NCBI GenBank assembly: GCA_023389105.1
Contig: JAEWEY010000004.1
Span: 372,001 to 436,000 of the forward strand
DNA length: 64,000 nt
Reading direction: 5' to 3'
Source of the DNA: Pseudomonadota bacterium
GTDB lineage: Bacteria > Pseudomonadota > Alphaproteobacteria > Sphingomonadales > Sphingomonadaceae
The notes below the pieces were generated by a model. That model saw nothing but the letters and a program-made list of their open reading frames with translations, was not told where the DNA came from and did no database searches. Made by a program: the position numbers and the translations under genes. Positions 1-7,537 of the stretch are shown one piece after another; the first letter of the stretch is position 1, and every line of letters begins with the position of its first letter.

Positions 1-132
1 GTTGGGGATGGTCGTCGGTTTGATACCCAACCGTCGAAATTCAGCAGCACGGGCGATCGCCATCCACCCCATGACCAGCAAGGTCCAGGCAACCAGCGCT
101 ACGACGGGTCCGAGCAGCGGACTATGATGCAT
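1..132 (-). CDS. MAPEG-family membrane protein, N-terminal part (runs off left edge)
   Basis: The frame reads leftward from an ATG and is still open at the window edge, giving 44 residues. The start MHHSPLLGPVVALVAWTLL is one hydrophobic helix followed by a short basic segment, which resembles the first membrane helix of small four-helix MAPEG proteins in alphaproteobacteria. The AUG is preceded by GGGAGGG at a spacing of six bases. That same GGGAGGG is the 3' arm of the upstream terminator hairpin. Family assignment rests on the N-terminus only, so it is moderate. A generic membrane protein remains possible. Confidence 0.6.
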   Translation of the reverse strand, partial: MHHSPLLGPVVALVAWTLLVMGWMAIARAAEFRRLGIKPTTIPN

Positions 133-133
133 G

Positions 134-168
134 AAAAACCCTCCCCCAGAGCTTGTCCGAGGGAGGGT
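134..168 (-). terminator. Rho-independent terminator after the deoxyhypusine-synthase-like gene
   Basis: On the minus strand an 8-base-pair stem (ACCCTCCC with GGGAGGGT) encloses a 15-base loop and runs into five T residues. It lies about 30 bases past the stop of the polyamine gene and directly before the start codon of the next gene. The 3' arm doubles as the ribosome binding site of that gene. Confidence 0.75.
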
Positions 169-197
169 GCTTCAGATCGTTTCGCTTTGCAATCGAC

Positions 198-1280
198 TTA
201 GTCGAACAGCTTCGCGAAGCGGCGCTTCTCGCGGTTGCGCCAGGCGCCGCGGTGGTACGCGTCGCTGGCGAGGAGCGGGAGTACGCTGGTGGCTTCGGCG
301 AACACCATCTGCTCCATCGCGGTCGAGACCTTGCCCCAGCTCGCCGCTTCCTGGAGCGTCGAGGAGGAGCAGGCGCCGTCGCGCACGTCGGCGACCGTGA
401 TCTGCACGGCATATTTGTGCACTTCGACATCGTCGTGGCCGAGGATTTCGGCGCAGACGACGGTGTCCTGCGTGAAGTTCTTCGGCACGCCGCCGCCGAT
501 CATCAGCAGGCCGGTGGTGCCGGCCTTGATCTTGATGTCGGTCAGTTCGCGGAAGTCGGCGATGGCGTCGAGCACCATGTAGTGGCCGCCGCGCTTCATG
601 GCGTCGACCTGGTGCTTGACGAGGCCGAAGCCGGCCGATGAGTCGACGAACGCCGGGCAGAAGATCGGCACGTCATGCTCGTAGGCGAGCTGGACGAGGC
701 TGCCCTGCTTCTTGGCATTCCCTTCGCTCAGCCACTTGCCCATCTCGCGGATGAAGGCGCGGCTCGAGTAGGCGCGGGGCTCCAGGCTGTCGGCGATCTT
801 GCCGATCGTGAAGTCGCAATCCTGCAGTTGCTGCTCGTCGATGTACGTGTCGTAGATGCGGTCGATGTAGAGCGAGCGCAGCGTATCATCGTCAGGAATT
901 TCATTGGCTTGGTAGTGCTTGTGACCAAGCGCTTCGAAGAAATCCATGTCGACGATCGAGGCGCCCGTGGCGACGAGCGCGTCGACCATGTTCGACTTCA
1001 CCAGCTCGGCATAGAGATCCATGCAGCCGCCGGCCGAGGTGGAGCCCGCGATCACCAGGATGATCGAGCAATCCTTGTCCTCCAGCATCGTGTTGTAGAT
1101 GCCGGTAGCGCGCGACAGGTCGCGGCTGGTGAAGCTCATCTTGCCCATCGAATCGATGATCGGGCGGGCGTCGAACTTGGTGATGTCGATATGCTCGATC
1201 GGGGTCGCGAGCAGCTCCGCCTTGCGGGTGTCGTTGATCCGCTCGGCGTCCTGAACCTTGTTCAGCGTATCGGCTTCCAT
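198..1280 (-). CDS. Deoxyhypusine synthase-like polyamine enzyme
   Basis: Encodes about 360 residues of the deoxyhypusine synthase fold, which uses NAD and spermidine to move an aminobutyl group. Near the C-terminus EAASWGKV matches the family's active-site lysine motif (lysine at about residue 317). The NAD-binding region shows VIAGSTSAGG and LMIGGGVPKNF. Bacteria lack eIF5A, so the acceptor is not hypusine. Such homologues are usually linked to homospermidine or other polyamine work, which fits the ornithine decarboxylase just upstream, probably in the same operon. I chose the ATG with GGAG seven bases upstream. ATGs two codons and 18 codons further upstream, or a TTG at 1343, are alternatives. 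Confidence 0.85.
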   Translation of the reverse strand: MEADTLNKVQDAERINDTRKAELLATPIEHIDITKFDARPIIDSMGKMSFTSRDLSRATGIYNTMLEDKDCSIILVIAGSTSAGGCMDLYAELVKSNMVDALVATGASIVDMDFFEALGHKHYQANEIPDDDTLRSLYIDRIYDTYIDEQQLQDCDFTIGKIADSLEPRAYSSRAFIREMGKWLSEGNAKKQGSLVQLAYEHDVPIFCPAFVDSSAGFGLVKHQVDAMKRGGHYMVLDAIADFRELTDIKIKAGTTGLLMIGGGVPKNFTQDTVVCAEILGHDDVEVHKYAVQITVADVRDGACSSSTLQEAASWGKVSTAMEQMVFAEATSVLPLLASDAYHRGAWRNREKRRFAKLFD

Positions 1281-1389
1281 CTTCATGCTCCAATAGGTCT
1301 TCGAGGCGCGAAACAGCGCGCCGGGTACGGGCATGTCGTTCAATTGCGGGGGACAGCCTCACCCCGAAAGTGCCAGATGCGCTTAGCTT

Positions 1390-1411
1390 CCCTCCCGCCG
1401 CAGCGGAAGGG
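1390..1411 (-). other. Stable hairpin between the two polyamine genes
   Basis: Nine pairs (CCCTTCCGC with GCGGGAGGG, one G-U) close a four-base loop just after the ornithine decarboxylase stop on the minus strand. No T run follows, so it is more likely an RNA-processing or stabilising element than a full terminator. Confidence 0.4.
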
Positions 1412-1416
1412 TAAGC

Positions 1417-2646
1417 CTACATCTGGACGACGTTGGTCCTTGCGGGCGCTGTAGCGCCGTAGAGGCTCGCCATCGGCTCGTCGTCGACCACCACGGCTTC
1501 GACCGCGCCGAAGCCGTTGAACTGAGTGCGCATCGCGCAGCCATAGGCGCCGAGCATGCCGACTTCGATATAGTCGCCGACATTGACGTCACCCGGCAGC
1601 TCGAACGGGCCGGTCATCTGGTCGAGGTCGTCACACGTCGGGCCGTAGAAGCTGAAGCTCATCGGGCGGACGTGCGATTCCGGCTCGCGGATCAGCGTGA
1701 CGGGATAGCGCCAGCCGATGTGTGCCGCATCGAACAGCGCGCCGTAGGCGCCGTCGTTGATGTACAGCTCATCGCCGCGGCGCTTTTCGACGCGCACGAG
1801 GACGCTGGCGTACTCCGCACACAGCGCGCGGCCCGGCTCGCACCACAGTTCGGCCGAATAGCTGATCGGCAGCGCTTCGAACGCGTGGTGGATGACCGCG
1901 AAATAGGTCTCGAGCGGTGGCGGCTCCATGCCCGGATACCAGGACGGGAACCCGCCACCGACATCGACGATGTCGACGGTGACCGCGGCTTCGACGATCG
2001 CCTCGCGGACGCGCGCCATGGCTTCGGCGAAGGCCGCCGGCGTCATCGCCTGGCTGCCGACATGGAAGCAGATGCCGAGCGCGTCGGCTGCCTGGCGGGT
2101 CGCCATGAGCAGGCTCGCGACATCACGCGGATCGGCGCCGAACTTGGATGCCAGGCTCAGCTTGGAATGCTCCGAGCTGACGCGGATGCGGACCAGCAGG
2201 TTGAGATCGGTGGCAGCGACGCCGTCGGTCGACGTCGCGCGGACGATCTTCTCCAGCTCTTCGACCGTATCAAGGCTGAAGGTGCGCACCCCGTGGCCGA
2301 AATAGGCCTCCGCGATCGCTTCCTCGGCCTTTACGGGATGCATGAAGCAGAGCGCCGCGTCGGGCAGGGTGTCATGAACCAGCCGCACTTCGCCGATCGA
2401 CGCGACATCGTAATGCGTGACGCCGGCTTCCCACAGCACGCGGAGAAGGTCCGGCGAGGGGTTGGCCTTGACCGCGTAAAGCGAGCGGCCTGGGAACTTC
2501 TCGACGAAGAAACGGGCAGCGCGCCGCGCGGCGTGCGGACGCAGCAAGGTAACCGGCTGGACCGGGCGTTGCATGGCGATGGCGGCAGCCCCCCGGCTAC
2601 CGGTTGGGGCGGACGCTAGCCCCAGCGCGCGATGGTCGTGGTGCAA
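1417..2646 (-). CDS. Ornithine/lysine decarboxylase, fold type III (PLP)
   Basis: A 409-residue decarboxylase making putrescine (or cadaverine) from ornithine (or lysine). Visible family marks are the PLP lysine in YAVKANP (about residue 60), HVGSQ, the glycine loop DVGGGFPSWYPG, EPGR, and the catalytic cysteine in GPTCDDLDQ. It belongs to the eukaryote-like alanine-racemase-fold group, not the E. coli SpeC group. The start is uncertain: TTG at 2646 has a good GGAGG nine bases upstream, while the ATG at 2574 (MQRPVQPVTL) fits the fold boundary but has no clear ribosome site. It is transcribed from the promoter upstream and probably co-transcribed with the deoxyhypusine-synthase-like gene. Confidence 0.9.
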   Translation of the reverse strand: MHHDHRALGLASAPTGSRGAAAIAMQRPVQPVTLLRPHAARRAARFFVEKFPGRSLYAVKANPSPDLLRVLWEAGVTHYDVASIGEVRLVHDTLPDAALCFMHPVKAEEAIAEAYFGHGVRTFSLDTVEELEKIVRATSTDGVAATDLNLLVRIRVSSEHSKLSLASKFGADPRDVASLLMATRQAADALGICFHVGSQAMTPAAFAEAMARVREAIVEAAVTVDIVDVGGGFPSWYPGMEPPPLETYFAVIHHAFEALPISYSAELWCEPGRALCAEYASVLVRVEKRRGDELYINDGAYGALFDAAHIGWRYPVTLIREPESHVRPMSFSFYGPTCDDLDQMTGPFELPGDVNVGDYIEVGMLGAYGCAMRTQFNGFGAVEAVVVDDEPMASLYGATAPARTNVVQM

Positions 2647-2721
2647 TTCAAGGGACCTCCAACAGGAACATTCGACGGAAGCTGCCTTGCGGTTGGAAGT
2701 CCCATGGGGCAGCGGAGGCGC

Positions 2722-2750
2722 GATATATGTAGGGGGGTCCCCCCTGTAAA
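2722..2750 (-). promoter_or_regulatory. Sigma-70-type promoter of the polyamine operon with a palindrome in its spacer
   Basis: On the minus strand TTTACA and TATATC are exactly 17 bases apart. The spacer holds GGGGGGACCCCCC, and with flanking bases the palindrome is AGGGGGG-A-CCCCCCT (2731-2745). A repressor or DNA structure here would block the promoter directly. The predicted transcript starts near 2715, about 70 bases before the TTG start. Confidence 0.6.
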
Positions 2751-2781
2751 GTTACTTTGGACCCCCAAGCGAGATTTGCGG

Positions 2782-2802
2782 CAGTTTTGTCGTCAAACTG
2801 CA
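2782..2802. promoter_or_regulatory. Inverted repeat upstream of the PLP dehydratase
   Basis: GCAGTTT and AAACTGC are perfect 7-base arms around a 7-base centre, about 50 bases before the dehydratase start and behind the divergent polyamine promoter. It could be an operator or a leader hairpin. No regulator is identifiable. Confidence 0.35.
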
Positions 2803-2853
2803 ACGGTTCGGCGAAAGGACAGGGTTATCAATAGCTTAAATCCAGCAGCGAGC

Positions 2854-3783
2854 GTGACTCGCGAGGATGTAATTGCCGCGGGTGAGCGAATCCGGGGCGA
2901 AGTCGAGCGGACGCCACTGATCGATAGCGATGTCGGCGGGACTCGCGTGTGGCTGAAATGCGAATCGCAACAGACTGGCGGCGCGTTCAAATTGCGCGGC
3001 GCGACCAACCGCCTGCTGCAACTGACCGCCGAGGAGCGGGAGCGCGGGGTCGTCGCTTTTTCGTCCGGAAATCACGCGCGAGGCGTGGCAATCGCGGCGC
3101 GGCGGCTGGGGATCAAGGCCGTCATCGTGATGCCGGCCGATGCTCCCAAGGTGAAGATCGACGGCACCCGAGGCGAAGGCGCGGAGATCATATTCTTCGA
3201 TCGCCGCACGGAGAGCCGCGAGCAGATTGCCGCGCGGATCGCCGGTGAAACCGGAGCGACTGTCGTTCCCAGCTTCGACGATCCGGCGATCGTCGCCGGT
3301 CAGGGGACAGCTGGACTGGAGATCGTTGAGCAGCTGGGTGTTGCGCCGGCGCGGATCGTCATCCCTTGCGGCGGCGGCGGATTGGCGGCGGGTATCGCGC
3401 TGGCCGTGCCGGAAGCGGAAATCGTCATCGTCGAGCCGGCAGGTTGGGACGATATGGGGAGGTCCCTCGATGGCGGCGAGATCGTGCCTGTCGAGCCCGA
3501 TGCACCGAACACCTTCTGCGACGCGCTCCAGACGCCGCGCGTATCTCCGATCACCTTTGGCATCCTGAAGGACCGCGCGGCGAAGGCCGTGTCGGTCACC
3601 GACGAGGAAGCCGCCGCCGCGATCCGTTTCGCGTGGGAGCGGCATGGGCTCGTCGTCGAGCCGGGTGGCGCAGTGGCGCTCGCAGCTATCCTGTCGGACA
3701 AGATCGGTCCGCTGGACGGGACAGTCGTGCTGCTGTCGGGTGGGAACGTCGATCCGGCGCTGCACGCGCGGATCATCGCCTAG
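2854..3783 (+). CDS. PLP-dependent threonine/serine dehydratase-like enzyme
   Basis: About 309 residues of the fold-type II tryptophan-synthase-beta family. TGGAFKLRGA contains the PLP lysine (about residue 46), FSSGNHARG follows, and CGGGGLAAG is the phosphate-binding glycine loop. It is shorter than biosynthetic IlvA because the C-terminal ACT regulatory domain is missing, as in catabolic threonine dehydratases and serine racemases. I start at the GTG giving VTREDVIAAGERI, which matches the usual N-terminus. The open frame extends upstream to 2632, but that part overlaps the divergent promoter. The exact substrate cannot be told from sequence. Confidence 0.85.
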   Translation: MTREDVIAAGERIRGEVERTPLIDSDVGGTRVWLKCESQQTGGAFKLRGATNRLLQLTAEERERGVVAFSSGNHARGVAIAARRLGIKAVIVMPADAPKVKIDGTRGEGAEIIFFDRRTESREQIAARIAGETGATVVPSFDDPAIVAGQGTAGLEIVEQLGVAPARIVIPCGGGGLAAGIALAVPEAEIVIVEPAGWDDMGRSLDGGEIVPVEPDAPNTFCDALQTPRVSPITFGILKDRAAKAVSVTDEEAAAAIRFAWERHGLVVEPGGAVALAAILSDKIGPLDGTVVLLSGGNVDPALHARIIA

Positions 3784-4034
3784 GCGACGTTGCGCGCCTT
3801 GTATTCGCCGGGATCGAGATGGACCGGGCTGGAGCGCTCGACGGCCTTGGTCAGCTCTTCGAGTTCGAGAGCGAGGGTCTTGAGTTCGGCCGCAAGGAAG
3901 CGCCGCTCATTTTCAGCCACCGATTCCGAGGCATCGATCAGCGTGTCGAGCATCATGGCGATGCACGGCAGGATCGTTTCTTCGATCCGCTCGAACGCTT
4001 CGTCGAGGCGTGCCTGCTGGTCGGAGGACGGCAT
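3780..4034 (-). CDS. Small coiled-coil protein of unknown function
   Basis: Eighty-four residues, acidic and rich in Glu, Leu and Ala (for example EERRF-like and ALELEELTKAV stretches), predicted mostly helical. No signal peptide or catalytic motif. Its stop overlaps the stop of the convergent dehydratase gene by four bases. The frame keeps alphaproteobacterial codon use and begins with a plausible ATG, so it is probably real. I do not recognise the family. Confidence 0.6.
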   Translation of the reverse strand: MPSSDQQARLDEAFERIEETILPCIAMMLDTLIDASESVAENERRFLAAELKTLALELEELTKAVERSSPVHLDPGEYKARNVA

Positions 4035-4086
4035 ACGGCCTTATCGCCGATCCGTAGTTAAACGATTGTGAAAACCGGGGGGTATC

Positions 4087-4254
4087 TTGTCTAGTCTTGC
4101 GCATGGAGCGCTGGCGCTCGCGATGATCGCCGCCATCCTACTGCTCGCCGGCGGGGCGAAGCTGGTGCTGGCGCGTCAGACCCGAAGCCGCGGGATCCTG
4201 ATGATCGCCGCGGCCCTGGTTCTGATCATGAACGTGATGATCTGGACGGTATAG
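4087..4254 (+). CDS. Small two-helix membrane protein
   Basis: A 55-residue frame starting at TTG, with an in-frame ATG at 4123. It contains two hydrophobic helices (ALALAMIAAILLLAGG and ILMIAAALVLIMNVMIWTV) joined by a basic turn LARQTRSRG, the pattern of a helical hairpin membrane protein. GGGGGT lies a few bases before the TTG. Its 3' end overlaps the convergent hydrolase gene by 29 bases. Function unknown. I believe similar short proteins occur in other sphingomonads, but this is recollection only. Confidence 0.5.
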   Translation: MSSLAHGALALAMIAAILLLAGGAKLVLARQTRSRGILMIAAALVLIMNVMIWTV

Positions 4255-4909
4255 CCGGCTTGATCGGGTCAGTGGCCAGCCGCATGTCGAGATAGTCGTC
4301 GACCGACTTCATCAGCAGATCGAGCTCGTTCGCGAAGAAATGGTTCGCGTTGGGGATGAGGTCGTGGTTGATCGTGATGTGCCGCTGCGTACGGAGCTTG
4401 TCGACCAGCTTCTGAACCGCGCTTGGGGTGACGACCTCGTCCGCCTCACCCTGGATGATGATTCCCGATGACGGGCAGGGTGCGAGGAAGCTGAAGTCAT
4501 ACATGTTCGCGGGCGGCGCAATCGAGATAAAGCCGCGAATCTCCGGACGGCGCATCAGCAGCTGCATGCCGATCCACGCGCCGAAGCTGACGCCGGCAAC
4601 CCAGGTCGTCTCCGCTTCGGGATGGATCGACTGGACCCAATCGAGCGCGCTGGCGGCGTCGGATAGCTCGCCGATGCCGTTGTCAAAGATCCCCTGGCTC
4701 TTGCCGACGCCGCGGAAGTTGAAGCGGAGCGTCGCAAAGCCGCGCTTCACGAAGGTTTGATAGAGCAGCTGAACAATCTTGTTGTTCATCGTGCCGCCCG
4801 CCTGCGGGTGCGAATGCAGGATCAGCGCGACGGGTGCGCGGGGGCGGGTGCCGGGATGAAAACGTCCTTCGAGACGGCCTTCGGGGCCAGGAAAAATGAC
4901 TTCGGGCAT
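4226..4909 (-). CDS. Alpha/beta hydrolase (COG2945 type)
   Basis: A 227-residue serine hydrolase of the small, lid-less alpha/beta type. HSHPQAGGTMNNKIV gives the oxyanion region, GVSFGAWIG is the nucleophile elbow with the catalytic serine, GEADEVV carries the probable acid and NANHFF the histidine. I start at MPEVIFPGPEGRL. The open frame upstream to 5113 has no ribosome site and overlaps the divergent promoter. Substrate unknown, probably a cytoplasmic ester or thioester. Confidence 0.8.
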   Translation of the reverse strand: MPEVIFPGPEGRLEGRFHPGTRPRAPVALILHSHPQAGGTMNNKIVQLLYQTFVKRGFATLRFNFRGVGKSQGIFDNGIGELSDAASALDWVQSIHPEAETTWVAGVSFGAWIGMQLLMRRPEIRGFISIAPPANMYDFSFLAPCPSSGIIIQGEADEVVTPSAVQKLVDKLRTQRHITINHDLIPNANHFFANELDLLMKSVDDYLDMRLATDPIKPAIPSRSSRS

Positions 4910-4968
4910 GAAAGTGCGGTTCGCTCGCGAATAATGTGGCCCGCGCGCGGGTGCGCAGCGGCGTCCGA

Positions 4969-4980
4969 CCCTATATAGGG
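4969..4980. promoter_or_regulatory. Perfect 12-bp palindrome in a divergent promoter region
   Basis: CCCTATATAGGG lies between the leftward hydrolase and the rightward cysteine desulfurase operon. On the minus strand its TATATA serves as a -10 box, 16 bases from TTGCCA. A protein bound here would affect the hydrolase and possibly the operon. The next bases (GGGAGGGG) form the ribosome site of the operon's first gene. Confidence 0.45.
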
Positions 4981-4992
4981 AGGGGCGTTCAT

Positions 4993-6090
4993 GTGGCAAT
5001 CGGAAGGAAACCGGGCAAATTGAAGCAGCGCGTCTATCTCGATCACGCAGCAACCACGCCGATCGTCCCGGAGGCGCGCGAGGCGATGGTTCGGGCGATG
5101 GAAGCCTGGGCAAATCCTAGTTCACCCCATGCTGAAGGGAGGGCGGCGCGCGCAATCCTCGAGCAGTCCCGCAAGACAATCGCCCAGGTGCTCGGCTGGC
5201 GTCATGACGTCATCTTTACGAGCGGCGCCAGCGAGTCCGTCGAGATTGCGGCCCACCGGGCGAAGATCGCGGGCCGAGCCCATGGCGCGACGGAGCATCC
5301 GATCGTGGGCCATGCGATGGGTCCGACCTCGCACGTCATCGCGGTCATGCCGGACGGCTTGATCGACGAAGCTGCGCTGGATCGCATTCTCGATGACGGG
5401 CCCGCGCTGATCGCGATTCAGCAGGTTAACAACGAGACCGGCGTCATCCAGCCGCTGGATCGTCTGACGCCAAAGATCCGCGAGGCTGGATCGCTGCTGC
5501 TATCCGACTGTGCGCAGAGTGCGAACAAGCTGCCGCTGCCCGATGCGGACTTCATCGCGGCCTGCGGTCACAAGCTTGGCGGACCGCCGGGCGTCGGCGT
5601 CCTTCTGGTGCGCGATCTCGCGACGCTGGAAGCGGTGGGTGGGCAGGAGCTGGGTTACCGTCGCGGTACGCAGGACGCACCCTCCGCGTCTTCGTTCGCC
5701 GCGGCCGTCGCTGCACGGCCGTATGACATGAATCGGCTGAACCGATTGCGCGCTCGCCTGGAAGAAGGCGTCAGAGCGCAGGGCGGACAGGTCATAGCCG
5801 AGAACAGCCCACGCATTCCGACGATTGGCGCTGTCTCGATGCCGGGCGCGTCCAACGCCGCCTTGCTCGTGCAATTCGACCTTGCCGGAATCGCGGTCTC
5901 GGCGGGAAGCGCCTGTTCTTCGGGCAAGATGAAGAAAAGCGCGGTCCTCGAAGCAATGGGTGTTGACCAGGCGACGGCGGACGGATTCCTGCGCATAAGC
6001 TTTGGACCTTCGACGTCAGAAGCCGATGTCGACGCCTTTCTGACCGAGTGGCAGAAGATCGCCGGCCGGGTTCAATCGTGCGCGGCATGA
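4993..6090 (+). CDS. Cysteine desulfurase (NifS/IscS-like), first of two
   Basis: A 365-residue class V aminotransferase-fold enzyme that removes sulfur from cysteine as a persulfide. YLDHAATTP opens the fold, GHKLGG carries the PLP lysine (about residue 194) and GSACSSGKMKKS holds the sulfur-carrying cysteine (about 308). GTG at 4993 has AGGGAGGGG seven bases upstream. The TTG at 5020 would start closer to the family consensus (MKQRVYLDHAA). It is translationally coupled to a second cysteine desulfurase and a ferredoxin, so it probably serves iron-sulfur cluster or tRNA-thiolation sulfur supply. Confidence 0.88.
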   Translation: MAIGRKPGKLKQRVYLDHAATTPIVPEAREAMVRAMEAWANPSSPHAEGRAARAILEQSRKTIAQVLGWRHDVIFTSGASESVEIAAHRAKIAGRAHGATEHPIVGHAMGPTSHVIAVMPDGLIDEAALDRILDDGPALIAIQQVNNETGVIQPLDRLTPKIREAGSLLLSDCAQSANKLPLPDADFIAACGHKLGGPPGVGVLLVRDLATLEAVGGQELGYRRGTQDAPSASSFAAAVAARPYDMNRLNRLRARLEEGVRAQGGQVIAENSPRIPTIGAVSMPGASNAALLVQFDLAGIAVSAGSACSSGKMKKSAVLEAMGVDQATADGFLRISFGPSTSEADVDAFLTEWQKIAGRVQSCAA

Positions 6091-7205
6091 TCTACCTCGA
6101 TTACCAGGCAACGACGCCGGTCGCGCCGGAAGTGGCGCGCGCAATGCAGCCCTGGATTGAGGACAAGTTCGCCAATCCGCATTCTCCATCGCGATGGGGC
6201 TACGAAGCCGCGGCTGCAATCGAGGTCGCGCGCAAACAGGTCGAGGATGCTGTCGGCTTAAGCGGGGGAGGCGTCGCATTTACCGGAAGCGCGACAGAGG
6301 CGCTGAACTGGGCGCTGAAAGGGACAATCGAGAATTCGCGCGGCGGTCGCCATCGGGTGATTACCGTCGCCACCGAGCATGCAGCCGTTCTGGATACGTG
6401 CGAATGGCTGAACGGGCGCGGCGCCGAGGTGACCGTCTTGCCAGTTAACCGCGATGGACTGATCGATCTCGACCAGCTCGCCGAGCTACTGGACGATCGC
6501 GTCGCGTTGATCGCGGTAATGCTGGTCAATAATGAGATCGGTGTCACTCAACCGATCTCGGCGATTGCGCAATTGGCCCATCAGCATGGCGCTTTGATGC
6601 TCTGCGATGCGGTTCAGGGGTTCGGTCGCATCGATATTTGCGAGGGGCCCGATCTGGTCGCGATCTCCGCCCACAAAATCCATGGACCTAAGGGGATCGG
6701 CGCATTGTGGATGCGGACCGGCTACGAGCCTGCGCCGCTGATCCATGGCGGCGGGCAGGAGCGGGGACTACGGTCGGGGACCTTGTCGCCGGCACTGTGC
6801 GCCGGTTTCGGCGCCGCGGCGAAACTCGCGCAGTCGCGCCGGACGAGCGATCATGATCACGTCGAGACGCTGTGGCGCACAGCACTGGACGCCCTTGGCC
6901 CGGACTGGATCATTAACGGTTCGATGCACGACCGCTATCACGGAAACCTGAATATCCGACGGAAGGGCCTGGATGCAGCGCGGATCCTCGCGGATTTGCG
7001 TGACATCGCTTTCTCACTCGGGTCGGCATGCGCGAGCGGCTCTGGTCGGCCAAGCCACGTCCTGAAAGCCATCGGTCTCGATCAGCCCGAGGCGCGCGCT
7101 TCGATCCGCCTTGGCTTCGGCCGCTACACCGGGGAAGCCGAGTTGGCGGAGGCGTGCAAGAGACTTACTCAAGCGGCGTTAGCGCAGGAAAAGCTTCACG
7201 CATGA
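6087..7205 (+). CDS. Cysteine desulfurase (NifS/IscS-like), second of two
   Basis: A 372-residue paralogue of the preceding enzyme. YLDYQATTPV, the PLP lysine in SAHKIHGPKG (about residue 197), GGGQERGLRSGT and the catalytic loop GSACASGSG are all present, so it should be active. Its ATG overlaps the upstream stop as ATGA. The two copies differ clearly in sequence, so this is an old duplication or two families recruited together rather than a recent copy. Confidence 0.9.
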   Translation: MIYLDYQATTPVAPEVARAMQPWIEDKFANPHSPSRWGYEAAAAIEVARKQVEDAVGLSGGGVAFTGSATEALNWALKGTIENSRGGRHRVITVATEHAAVLDTCEWLNGRGAEVTVLPVNRDGLIDLDQLAELLDDRVALIAVMLVNNEIGVTQPISAIAQLAHQHGALMLCDAVQGFGRIDICEGPDLVAISAHKIHGPKGIGALWMRTGYEPAPLIHGGGQERGLRSGTLSPALCAGFGAAAKLAQSRRTSDHDHVETLWRTALDALGPDWIINGSMHDRYHGNLNIRRKGLDAARILADLRDIAFSLGSACASGSGRPSHVLKAIGLDQPEARASIRLGFGRYTGEAELAEACKRLTQAALAQEKLHA

Positions 7206-7537
7206 CCCGGGTGCGGTTTCTTCGACCTGACGGTTCGTTGGATAAGGAAGTGGGAGCGGACGTGGGGCAGCGGCTGCTCGATGTCGCGTGGGCCGCGCGT
7301 GAGCCGCTTGAGGGGGCGTGCGAGGGCGTGATGGCCTGCTCGACGTGTCACGTTATTGTCGACCCAGCAGATTTCGAGCGGTTACCGCCTGCCAGCGAGG
7401 AAGAGGAGGACTTACTCGATCTCGCCGCGCACGCGACGCGAACTTCGCGCCTGGCATGTCAAATCATGATTACCGGCGACTTGGATAGCTTGACCGTGAG
7501 AATCCCGCCCGAAGCCCGCAACTGGATGGGGCGTTAA
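7202..7537 (+). CDS. [2Fe-2S] ferredoxin, adrenodoxin type
   Basis: A 111-residue ferredoxin. Cysteines 40, 46, 49 and 86 give the C-x5-C-x2-C...C pattern of the adrenodoxin/ISC ferredoxins. The start overlaps the desulfurase stop as ATGA, so it is the third gene of the operon. It probably delivers electrons for cluster assembly or sulfur reduction. No scaffold gene (iscU) or chaperone follows, unlike classical isc operons. Confidence 0.9.
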   Translation: MTRVRFLRPDGSLDKEVGADVGQRLLDVAWAAREPLEGACEGVMACSTCHVIVDPADFERLPPASEEEEDLLDLAAHATRTSRLACQIMITGDLDSLTVRIPPEARNWMGR

